Positions 12,321-23,210 of a stretch of DNA of 64,000 nt are shown in pieces. A program made the position numbers and the translations under genes. Origin of the DNA: Mercurialis annua (lineage: Eukaryota; Streptophyta; Magnoliopsida; Malpighiales; Euphorbiaceae). Under the pieces are notes generated by a model, which saw only the letters and a program-made list of their open reading frames with translations, searched no databases and had not been told where the DNA came from. The DNA lies in contig NC_065576.1 in the NCBI RefSeq assembly GCF_937616625.2, forward strand, positions 29,013,128 through 29,077,127, given 5' to 3'. Numbering within the stretch: the stretch's first letter is position 1; each line of letters opens with the position of its first letter.

Positions 12321-13667
12321 CAAACGTCGCGATTTGTTTCATTAATGTCTAAAACGTCACGATTTGTTTCGTAATGTTTTAAACGTTTGGTTTTGTTTCG
12401 TAACGTTTGTAAACATTTGGCTTCAATCGCAAAAACAGTGAAACGTTTGGATTTGTTTCGTAACGTTTGGCTTAAATCGCTAAACAGGTGAAACATTTGG
12501 ATTTGTTTCGTAACGTTTGTAAACGTTTGGCTTATATCGCTAAAAAGGTGAAACGTTTGGATTTGTTCCGTAACGTTTGTAAACGTTTGGCTTAAATCTC
12601 TAATAAGGTGAAATGTTTGGTTTTGTTTCGTAACAATTGTAAACGTTCGGTTTAAATCGCTAAAAAGGTGAAACGCTTGAATTTGTTTCGTAACGTTTGT
12701 CAACGTTTGGCTTAAATCGCTAAAAAGGAGAAAAGTTTGGTTTTGTTTCATAACCATTGTAAATGTTTGGCTTAAATCACTAAAAAGGTGAAACGTTTGG
12801 ATTTGTTTCGTAACGTTTGTAATAGTTTGGCTTAAATCTCTAAATAGGTGAAACGTTTGGTTTTGTTTCGTAACGTTTGTAAACGTTTGGCTTAAATCGC
12901 TAACAAGGTGAAACATTTGGTTTTGTTTCGTAACGTTTGTAAATGTTTGGCTTAAATCGCTAAAATGGGAAAACGTTTGGATTTGTTTCGTAACGTTTGT
13001 AAACGTTTAGCTTAAATCGCTAAAATGGAGAAACGTTTCGATTTTTTTTCGTAACGTTTGCAAACGTTTGGCTTAAATCTCTAAAAAGGTGAAACGTTTG
13101 GTTTTGTTTCATAGCAATTGTAAACGTTTGGCTTCAATCGCTGAAAAGGTGAAACATTTGGATTTGTTTCGTAACACTTGTAAACGTTTGGCTTAAATCG
13201 CTAAAAATGTGAAACGTTTCGATTTTTTTCGTAACATTTTAAACGTTTGTCTTATATCGCTAAAATGGGGAAACATTTAGATTTGTTTCGTAACGTTTGC
13301 AAACGTTTGGCCTATATCACTAAAAAGGTGAAATGTTTGTAAACGTTTGGCTTATATCGTTAAAAAGGTGAAACATTTTGTTTTGTTTCATAACCTTTGT
13401 AAACGCTTGGCTTAAATCGTTAAAAAGGTGAATGGTTGGGTTTCGTTTCGAAATGTTTCTAAACATTTTGCTTAAATTTCTAAAAAGGTGAAACGTTTGG
13501 ATTTATTTCCTAACATTTGTAAACGTTTGGCTTAAATCGCTAAAAATGTGAAACGTTTGGATTTGTTTCGTAACATTTGTAAACGCTTGGTTTAAATCGC
13601 GAAAAAGGTGAAACGTTTGGTTTCGTTTCGTAACGTTTGTAAACGTTTGGCTTAAATTGCTAAAAAC
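12321..13667 (+). repeat. 60-bp satellite block, plus orientation
   Basis: About 22 monomers, mostly exactly 60 bp so that phase is kept for hundreds of bases. The monomer opens GTTTGG, contains TTTCGTAACGTTTGTAAAC (a 16-bp near-palindrome AACGTTTGTAAACGTT spans the midpoint) and then GGCTTAAATCGCTAAAAAGG. A minus-strand frame of 198 codons (12320-12916) is a by-product of the 3-divisible period. Confidence 0.92.
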
Positions 13668-14540
13668 AAAACGTTTAAAACGTTACGAAGCAAATCCAAA
13701 CGTTTACAAACATTACGAATTAAATCCTAAAGTTTACAAACGTTACAAAACAAATCCAAACGTTTCCCCCTTTTAGCGATTTAAGCCAAACGTTTGCAAA
13801 CGTTTTCCCTTTTTAGCGATTTAAGCCAAAAGTTTACAAACGTTACGAAACAAATCCAAATGTTTCCCCATTTTAGTGATTTAAACCAAAAGTTTACAAA
13901 AGTTACAAAATAAATCCAAACGTTTCACCTTTTTAACGATTTAAGCTAAACGTTTAGAAACTTTACGAAACAAATCCAAACGTTTCACCTTTTTAGCGAT
14001 TTAAGACAAACGTTTACAAACGTTACGAAACAAATCCAAAAGTTTCACCTTTTTAGCGATTTAAGCCAAATGTTTACAAAGGTTATAAAATAAAATCAAA
14101 CGTTTCACCTTATTAGCGATTTAAGCCAAATGTTTACAATTGTTACGGAACAAAAACAAACGTTTCACCTTTTTAGCGATTTATGCCAAAGGTTTACAAA
14201 CGTTATGAAACAAATCGAAACTTTTGACCTTTTTAGCGATTTAAGCCAAACTTTTACAAAAGTTACGAAAAAAATCCAAACGTTTCACTTTTTTAGCAAT
14301 TTAAGCCAAACGTTTACAAACGTTACGAAAAAATACAAATGTTTCACTTTTTTTAGCGATATAAGCCAAACGTTTACAAACGTTATGAAATAAATCCAAA
14401 CGTTTTACCCTTTTAGTGATTTAAGCCAAACGTTTCACCTTTTTAGCAATTTCAGCCAAACGTTTACAAATGTTACGAAACAAATCCAAACGTTTCGAAA
14501 CAAATCTAAACATTTGAAAGTTATGAAACAAATCCAAACG
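13668..14540 (-). repeat. 60-bp satellite block, inverted
   Basis: Tail-to-tail junction with the previous block at about 13668 (...GCTAAAAACAAAACGTTT). Roughly 14 monomers in the complement orientation. Confidence 0.9.
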
Positions 14541-14607
14541 TTTGGCATAAATTGGTAAAAAGTTGAAACGTTTGGATTTTTTTTGTAGCGTTTGTAAACG
14601 TTCGGAT
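14541..14607 (+). repeat. Short plus-orientation satellite segment
   Basis: About one monomer in plus orientation between two inverted blocks, ending at ...ACGTTCGGATTAACGTTTCA. The same junction recurs at about 17056-17075. Confidence 0.82.
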
Positions 14608-14880
14608 TAACGTTTCACCTTTTTAGCGATTTAAGCCAAACGTTTACAAACGTTACGAAACAAATCCAAACGTTTCACCTTTTTAGCAATATAAGCTAAA
14701 TGTTTTCAAACGTTACGAAAAAAATACAAACGTTTCACCTTTTTAGCGAAACAAAACCAAACATTTAAAATGTTGCAAAACAAATCCAAACGTTACACAT
14801 TTTTAGCAATTTAAGCCAAATGTTTAAAAACCTTACAAAACAAAACCAAACGTTTAAAACATTACGAAAAAAATCCAAAT
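14608..14880 (-). repeat. 60-bp satellite block, inverted
   Basis: Four to five diverged monomers in the complement orientation. The right boundary is a head-to-head junction at about 14881. Confidence 0.82.
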
Positions 14881-16212
14881 GTTTGGCTTTATTTAGTAAT
14901 GTTTGTAAACGTTTGGCTTCAATCACTAAAAAGGTGAAATGTTTTGATTTGTTTCGTAACGTTTGGCAACATTTGGCTTAAATTGCTAAAAAGAGGAAAC
15001 GTTTGGTTTTGTTTCGTAACATTTGTAAACGTTTGGCTTAAATCGCTAAAAAGGTGACACGTTTGGATTTTTTTGTAATGTTTGTAATTGTTTGGCATAA
15101 ATCGCTAAAAAGATAAAATGCTTGGTTTTGTTTTGTAAAGTTTGTAAACGTTTGGCTTAAATCGCAAAAAATGTGAAATGTTTGGATTTGTTTTGTAACG
15201 TTTTAAACGTTTGGTTTTGTTTCATAACGTTTATAATCGTTTGGTTTTGTTTCGTAACGTTTGTAAACGTTTGGTTTTTTTTTCGTAACGTTTGTATACG
15301 TTTGGCTTAAATCGCTAAAAAGGTGAAACGCTTGGATTTGTTTCGTAATGTTTGTAAACGTTTGGCTTCATTCGCTAAAAAGGTGAATATTTTGGTTTGT
15401 TTCGTAACCTTCGTAAACGTTTGGCTTAAATCGCTAAAAAGGTGAAGTGTTTCGTTTTATTTCGTAACGTTTGTAAACATTTGGCTTAAATCACTTAAAT
15501 GGGAAAACGTTTGGATTTGTTTCGTAACTTTTGTAAACGTTTGGCTTAAATAGCTATAATGGTGACACGTTTGGATTTTTTCCGTAACGTTTGCAAATGT
15601 TCGGCTTAAATCGTTAAAAAGGTGAAACGTTTGGATTTTTTTCGTAACGTTTGTAAACGTTTGGCTTAAATCACTAAAAAGGGGAAACGTTTGGATTTGT
15701 TTCGTAACACTTGTAAACGTTTGGCTTAAATCTCTAAAAAGGTGAATCATTTGGATTTGTTTCGTAACGTTTTAAACGTTTGGCTTGAATCACTAAAATG
15801 GGGAAACGTTTGGATTTGTTTCATAACGTTTGTAATTGTCTGGCCTAAATCGCTAAAAAGGTGAAACGTTTGGATTTGTTTCGTAAAATTTGTAAACGTT
15901 TCGCTTATTTCGCAAAAAAGGGGAAACAGTTTTTTTTCATTACCTTTGTAAACGTTTTGCTTAAATCGCTAAAAAGGTGAAACATTTGGATTTTTTACGT
16001 AATGTTTTTAAACGTTTGGGTTAAATTTCTAAGAAGGCGAAACGTTTGGATTTGTTTCGTAGCGTTTTTTAACGTTTGGCTTAAATCGCTAAAAACGTGA
16101 AACGTTTGGATTTGTTTCGTAACGTTTATAAACGTTTGGCTTAAATCGCTAAAAAGGTAAAACGTTTGGTTTGGTTTCGTAACGTTTGTAAACGTTTGGC
16201 GTAAATCGCTAA
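14881..16212 (+). repeat. 60-bp satellite block, plus orientation
   Basis: About 22 monomers, similar in length and position to the 12321-13667 block, of which it appears to be a copy at higher order. It includes runs of 30-bp half-units near 15195-15300. Confidence 0.9.
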
Positions 16213-17000
16213 ACACCAAACGTTTAAAACGTTATGAAACAAATCTAAACGTTTACAAAAGTTACGAAAGGAATCCAAACGTTTCCCCATATTAACGATT
16301 TAAGCCAAACGTTTACAAACCTTACGAAACAAATCCAAACGTTTCACCTTTTTGACGATTTAAGCCAAACATTTACAAACATTACGAAACAAATCCAAAC
16401 GTTTCCCCATTTTAGCGATTTAAACCAAATGTTTACAAACGTTACGAAACAAATCCAAACATTTCACCTTTTAGCGATTTAAGCTAAACGTTTAAAAACG
16501 TTACGAAAGAAATCCAAACGTTTCACCTTTTTAGCCATTGAAGCCAAACATTTACAAAGGTTATGAAACAAAACCAAATGTTTAATCTTTTTAGCGATTT
16601 AAGCCAAACGTTTACAATTTCTTCAGAACAAAAACAAACGTTTCCCCTTTTTAGCGATTTAAGCCAAACGTTTACAAACGTTACGAAACAAATCCAAACG
16701 TTTCAACTTTTTAGCAATTTAAGTCAAACTTTTACAAACGTTACGAAACAAATCCAAACGTTACGAAACAAATCCAAACGTTTCACCTTTTTGGCAATTT
16801 AAGCCAAACGTTTACAAACGTTACGAAAAAAATACAAATGTTTCACCTTTTAGCGATTTAAGCCATACGTTTACAAACGTTACGAAACAAATCCAAATGT
16901 TTCATCTTTTTAGTGATTTAAGCCAAACATTTCACCTTTTAAGCAATTAAAGCCAAACGTTTAAAAACAAATCCAAATGTTTCGAAACAAATACAAACGT
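16213..17000 (-). repeat. 60-bp satellite block, inverted
   Basis: About 13 monomers in the complement orientation. The left junction (...GCTAAACACCAAACGTTT) resembles the one at 13668. Confidence 0.9.
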
Positions 17001-17067
17001 TTGTCTTAAATTGCTAAAAAGGTGAAACGTTTGGATTTATTTTGTAACATTTGTAAACGTTCGGATT
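17001..17067 (+). repeat. Short plus-orientation satellite segment
   Basis: About one monomer, counterpart of 14541-14607, with the same ACGTTCGGATTAACGTTTCA junction on its right. Confidence 0.82.
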
Positions 17068-17358
17068 AACGTTTCACATTTTTAGCGATTTAAGACAAAC
17101 GTTTACAAACGTTAAAAAAATTCCAAACGTTTCACCTTTTTAGCAATTTAAGCCAAATGTTTACAAACATTACGAAACAAATCCAAACGTTTCACCTTTT
17201 TTGCGAAACAAAACGAAACGTTTAAAACGTTACAAAAAAAATTCAAACGTTTCACATTTTTAGCGATTTAAGCCAAAAGTTTACAAACGTTACAAAACAA
17301 AACGAAACAATCCACCTTTTTAGCGATTTAAGCCAAATGCTTAAAAACATTGCGAAAC
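17068..17358 (-). repeat. 60-bp satellite block, inverted
   Basis: Four to five monomers in the complement orientation, counterpart of 14608-14880. The boundary lies at ...GCGAAACCAAAGGTGAAAC. Confidence 0.82.
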
Positions 17359-19845
17359 CAAAGGTGAAACATTTGGTTTTGTTTCGTAATGTTTGTAAAC
17401 GTTTGGCTTAAATCTCTAAAAAGGTGAAACGTTTAGATTTGTTTCGTAACGTTTGTACACGTTTGGCTTCAGTCGCAAAAAAGGGGATACGTTTGGATTT
17501 GTTTCGTAGCATTTGTAAGTGTTCGGCTTAAATCACTAAAAAGGTGAAACGTTTGGATTTGTTACGTACCATTTGTAAACGTTTCGCTTAAATTGCTAAA
17601 AAGGTGAAACGTTTCGATTTATTTTTTAAACGTTTCGCTTAAATCGCTAAAAAAGTGAAATGTTTGGATTTGCTTCGTAACGTTTTTAACGTTTGGTTTT
17701 ATTTTGTAATGTTTGTAAATGTTTAGCTTAAATTGCTAAAAAGATGAAACATTTAGATTTATTTTGAAACGTTTGTCAATGTTTGGCTTATATCGCGAAA
17801 AAGGTGAAACGTTTGGATTTGTTTCGTAACGTTTGTAAACATTTGGCTTAAATTGCTAAAAAGGTGAAACGTTTGGATTTGTTTCGTAATATTTGTAATT
17901 GTTTGGCATAAATCGCTAAAAAGGTGAAACGTTTAGTTTTGTTTTGTAACGTTTTAAACGTTTGTTTTTGTTTCGTAACGTTTATAAACGTTTGGTTTTG
18001 TTTCGTAAAGTTTGTAAACGTTTGGTTTTGTTTCGTAACGTTTGTAAACGTTTGGCTTAAATTCGTAAAAAGGTGAAATGCTTGGATTTGTTTCATAACG
18101 TTTGTAAACCTTTGGCTTCAATCCCTGAAAAGGTGAAACGTTTGGTTTTTTTAAACGTTAGGCTTAAATCGCTAAAAAGGTGAAACGTTTGGTTTTATTT
18201 CGTAACGTTTGTAAACGTTTGGATTTTTTTCGTAATGTTTGTTTCGTAACGTTTATACATTTGGTTTTTTTTCCTAAAGTTTGTAAATGTTTGGCTTAAA
18301 TCGCTAAAAAGGTGAAACGTTTGGTTTTATTTCGAAACTTTTGTAAAAGTTTGGCTTAAACCGCTTATAAGGTGAAACGTTTGGATTTGTTTCGTAACGT
18401 TTGGTTTTGTTTCGTAATGTTTATAAACGTTTGGATTCGTTTCGTAGCATTTGTAAACGTTTTGCTTAAGTCGCTAAAAATGTGAAATGTTTTTTTTTTG
18501 TTCAGTAACGTTTGTAAACGTTTGGCTTAAAATGCTAAAAAGGTGAAAAGCTTGGATATTTTTCGTAACGTTTGTAAACGTTTGGCTAAAATCGCTAAAA
18601 AGGGGAAATGTTTGGTTTTGTTTCGTAACATTTGTAAACGTTTGGCTGAAATTGCTAAAAAGGTGAAAAACTTGGATTTGTTTCATAATGTTTGTAAACG
18701 TTTGACATTGTTTCGTAACCTTTGTAAACGTTTGGCTTAAATCGCTTAAAAGGCGAAACGTTTGGATTTGTTTCATAACGTTTTAAACGTTTGGTTTTGA
18801 TTCGAAACGTTTGGATTTGTTTCGTAGCGTATGTAAACGTTTGGCTTCAATCACTAAAAAGGTAAAATGTTTGGATTTGTTTCAAAACGTTTCTAAACGT
18901 TTGGCTTAAATTGCTACAAAGGTGAACGCTTGGATTTGTTTTGTAACGTTTATAAATGTTTGGCTTAAATTGCTAAAAAAGTGAAACATTTGGATTTGTT
19001 TCCTAACCTTTTTAAATGTTTGCCTTATATCGCTTAAAAGGTGAAACAATTGGATTTCTTTCTTAACGTTTGTAAATGTTTGGCTTAAATCGCTAAAAAG
19101 GTGAACCGTTAGGATTTGTTTCGTAACGTTTGTAAACGTTTGGCTTAAATTGCTAAAAAGGTGAAACACTTGAATTTGTTTCGTAACATTTGTAAACGTT
19201 TGACTTAAATTGCTAAAAAGGTGAAACACTTAGTTTTGTTTTGTAACGTTTGTAAACGTCTGGCTTAAATCGCTAAAAAGGTGAAACATTTGTTTTTATT
19301 TCATAACGTTTGTAAACGTTTGGCTTAAATCGCTAACAATGTGAAACATTTGGATTTGTTTCGTACCGTTTTAAACGCTTGGTTTTGTTTCGTAACGTTT
19401 ATAAACGTTTGGATTTTTTTCGTAACGTTTGTAAACGTTTAGCTTAAAATGCTAAAAACGTGAAACGCTTGGATTTGTTTCGTAATGTTTGTAAACGTTT
19501 GGCTTAAATTGCTAAAAAGGCGAAACGTTTGGATTTGTTTCGTAACGTTTGTAAACATTTGGCTTAAATAGATAAAAAGGTGAAACGTTTGGATTTTTTT
19601 CGTAACGTTTGTAAACGTTTGGTTTTGTTTCGTAATGTTTGTAAAAGTTTGGCTTAAATTGCTAAAAAAGTGAAACGTTTGGATTTGTTTCGTAATCTTT
19701 GTAAACGTTTGGCTGAAATCGCTAAAAATGTGAAACATTTGGATTTGGTTCGTAACGTTTCAAATGTTATAAAAAAAACCAAACGCTTGGATTAAATCGC
19801 TAAAAATGTGAAACGCTTGGATTTGTTTCGTAATGTTTGTATGTG
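17359..19845 (+). repeat. 60-bp satellite block up to solo LTR
   Basis: About 40 monomers in plus orientation with many 30-bp half-unit indels. Near its end (about 19740-19795) is a short inverted tag containing AATGTTATAAAA and ACCAAACGCTTGG, also found at 35568, 42927 and 47169. The block is cut at 19845 by the solo LTR. Confidence 0.92.
19841..19845. repeat. Target-site duplication of solo LTR, left copy (ATGTG)
   Basis: Five bases before TGTAATATCCCG. The right copy, ATGCG at 23005-23009, differs by one transition. Intact satellite at 35655-35665 reads TTGTATGCGTTTGGC at the equivalent place, so ATGCG is probably the original. Confidence 0.88.
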
Positions 19846-22800
19846 TGTAATATCCCGTATATTTAAATTATTTTTTTAAAAAATTTAAATTATAATTTTT
19901 GCATTTCGTCAAATTTTAGGTAATGTATTATTATTATAATTATATATTTTTATTTAATTTTATTTAATTCGTTCTTTAATTCGGTCGGGCTTGATTTGTA
20001 TTATTAAAAAAAAAAGAAAAAAAAAGAAAATGGATATGTCAATTTTTGGCATGCAAAACCATGCACTTTCTCTATTATATTTCCCACGTTAGATGGCCTA
20101 TTCATTATTATATTGGGCTATGTAATCCATGCAACCCATGTTCATAAGCCTTATTTTGACATGCTTTTTGTTGTTTCAATTCGGAAACAACAGCATACAT
20201 ATTTTTTTTCCTTTCCTTCCTAACATATATATATATATATGTTATTTTCTTAACCTAAATCCTTCCCCACACTTATAATAAACCCTAGCCGTCATTATTC
20301 GTTTGAATATACTCGAGAAAAGTGTTGTCAATCTTCCCTCAACACCTCGGTGTCATCGGTAAGTATTCATCTTTTGGTTTCTCAGTTTTGCTTATAAACG
20401 GTACCTCCGTATTTTGATCCGTTCATAAGCGTTTCAGTGTTAAATTTTGAACCGTTTCATCTCAGCCATTCTAGACTCGATTCTCTACAACTCTATAGTC
20501 TCGGATTTCCAAACGGTACGTTTTTTCTATTCGTTTGAATCGCCGTCGTCTCACCGTATTGCTTTATTCTTGGTGTGTATGTTTGTAATGTTAACTGCTG
20601 AGTTCTTTCCCTTCTTTTGGCTTTGATTTTACTAGTTTAGTATTTATAAACCTCTAGGAATGTTAGTTATTATTTGATTAATTTCAGTAGGACGTTTGTC
20701 TCACGGTTTCTGTCAATAATTGTTTGGGTTGGTTTCGTGTTCTTCTTACCATCATCTCTGTCATGTTATTTTCTTCAAGAATGAACTTTTGATTATCTTG
20801 ATCTTTTAATTATTTGTTCTTGATTGATTGTTCTTGGTTTGTTGTGGTTTGTTAATGAATTGATGATTTGAGGGCTTGATAAATCGGTTTTGACGTAGCT
20901 CTAATTTCTTGAGTTTTGTTACTGCAACTATAAGCTTAGGTTATATGATGAAGATGATTAGGTGGCAATGTGTGATTGGGTTAGTCGATTTACTTTTGGC
21001 TAAATGTTCTTTTAGGCCACTAGTTTATTTGGTGTTAAATTGTTGGGTTAATTGCAAATTTATACACAAACTTTACCCTAATTTGCAATTACAACATAAA
21101 CTTTGAAACTTGGCAATGTTAGTAACCAACTTTATACTTTTGGCAAATCGATACACCGAACACAAAAAACACTAACATGGACATTGTTATATACTGCCAT
21201 GTGTCGTTGCGTGATTGGTCGGTGTACCAATTTGCCAAAAAATGAAAGTTGGTTACTGACATTGCCAAGTTTCAAAGTTTATGTTGTAATTGCAAATTAG
21301 GGTAAAGTTCGTGTATGCATTTGCAATTAACCCTAAATTGTTTAATCCCTTAAGTTACTTTATTAATTGTTCTATATTGAATGTAAATATTAATTTACGA
21401 AATTGATTTCGACTTATCAATTAGAGATTTCAATATATTATTATTTATAAATTGAAATTACTTTGGGCATTAATACTTTAAATTTAAACTAATATAAATC
21501 TATTATAGTTTATATGTGATTTTATAAATTGACTATATTAAATATAATTTTGGGGATTTCATTAATTTACAAGTTTGTCAAATATAATCATATTATTAAT
21601 TAAGACCTAAAAATAATATTTGAATTATTTAAAAATTAAATTAATAATTATTAATAATTATTATTTAATTGATAATTTGAAGTTTTTGGTTTAGAATGCC
21701 TTGTGATTAAAGTTATATTTTAACTATTTTGTCATTTAAATTATTCGAGATATTTTTGCCGATAATTATAATTACTTGGGTTTCAAACTATTGAGTTCAT
21801 TTTGATATTTAATTCATATTATTTTATTATAATTATAAACTATGGTTTATAATTATGGATTATTGATTGGGTCGGGTTAGACTTGGGGCACCCAACATAT
21901 GGGATTAGCTTGGTAGTTTTTAGAAACTCGGCTAACCCACTAGGAAAATATTTTATTTATTAATTAAATATTATTTAATTAATATTTTCGGATTGGATTT
22001 TAAAAATATGAACTCAATAGGCTTGATTTATTTACGGCATTATAATTTAATTGAGATTGTGTTTCTCAGTGATTTTATCTGACTTATTAATCGTGCTAGT
22101 CCTACGTGGTGTCTAGTATTCTTAGATTTTATCAGAAGTCGAACCAGGGTTAGCTGTTTGTCGTAGTTTCACGTGGATAAGCAAGCAGTGAGTTTGTAGT
22201 GCTATTTACCGCTTTATTAAGTACCGCATCATATTTTAATATTATAAATGCGTTGGAACTGTTTTTACGGATTATGGATCTGGATTGAAACGAGCTACTC
22301 GATAGGCTTGTATCGAGACTATGTGCAACGGTAATTACTCTGGGAATCGGCAGATAATGTCTTGCTTACGCTGGTATATATATATATGACGAGGATTTGT
22401 TCCCTTCCACTCTGGGTTTATCAGTATGCTATGTCATACTTATGCTAGGAACATTTCAATACTGTTTTCCATAATCATACTATATTAGCATAATATGTTT
22501 TGATTTAAGGATTTTAAACTTAATAAATATAAATAGTATTACGAACTCATCTCAATATATCTGACCCCGTTGTTTTCCCAAATTTTCCAGATTTATGATT
22601 TGAAAGATGGTCCACTCCGATTCTTTTGATTCCTCGGAGGTTTTATGTTATTTAAACTAGTTACTGTTTTCGAACTCTTATACCGCAGTAGAACTAGTTT
22701 ATATATTATATTTGTAATTGCACTTGGAATTGTCGATTTGATCGATTATTTATTATTGGCATGTTTACTCTGGATTATTTAAATATTATATTTAAGGCAT

Positions 22801-23004
22801 GCTGTTGAGAATTTTGGATATTAAAGTTATTTATATTAGAACTGTAATATAAATTGCTAGACTTAGGTTGGAGTCTCGGTTGCCCCCGAGTAGTTTCTGC
22901 AAGTTAATGTGTTTGATTGATTTCCACGAGGCTTGCTACGGGTTTTGGTACGACCATACCCATACCTTAGCGCCGGTCACGATTCATGAAACTGGGTCGT
23001 GACA
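19846..23004 (+). mobile_element. Solo LTR (Tekay-like family) in the satellite
   Basis: A 3,159-bp LTR from TGTAATATCCCG to GGGTCGTGACA with satellite on both sides and a 5-bp duplication. No primer-binding site follows, so the interior and second LTR were lost by LTR-LTR recombination. It carries the same internal blocks as the LTRs of A, C and D (TCTGACCCCGTTGTTTTCC near 22560-22578; CAAGCAGTGAGTTTGTA near 22181). About 289 bp of its length is an inserted fold-back MITE. Short open frames within it are not genes. Confidence 0.9.
21045..21333. mobile_element. Fold-back MITE, Mutator-like (9-bp TSD)
   Basis: A 289-bp element starting GGGTTAATTGCAAAT and ending ATTTGCAATTAACCC. The outer ~90 bp on each side are near-perfect inverted complements, so the element can fold into a long hairpin. 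It is flanked by the 9-bp direct repeat TAAATTGTT (21036-21044 and 21334-21342). Nine-base duplications with long terminal inverted repeats are characteristic of Mutator-like elements. It has no coding capacity. Two 65-codon frames overlapping it (20909-21106, 21103-21300) are incidental. Confidence 0.9.
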
Positions 23005-23210
23005 ATGCGTTTGGCTTAAATCGTTAAAAAGTTGAAACGTTTGGATTTGTTTCATAACCTTTGTAAACGTTTGTCTTAAATCGCTAAAAAGGTGAAACGT
23101 TTGGATTTGTTTCGTAACGTTTGTAAACGTTTGGCTTAAATTGCTAAAAAGGTGACACATTTGGATTTGTTTCGTAATCTTTTTAAACGTTTGGCTTAAA
23201 TCGATAAAAA
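23005..23210 (+). repeat. 60-bp satellite between solo LTR and element C
   Basis: About 3.5 monomers. The first five bases are the right target duplication of the solo LTR (ATGCG). The last five (AAAAA, 23206-23210) are the left target duplication of element C. Confidence 0.92.

Noticed and set aside
20909..21300. Two 65-codon frames in the solo LTR.
   Set aside because: They lie across a fold-back MITE and show no protein family.
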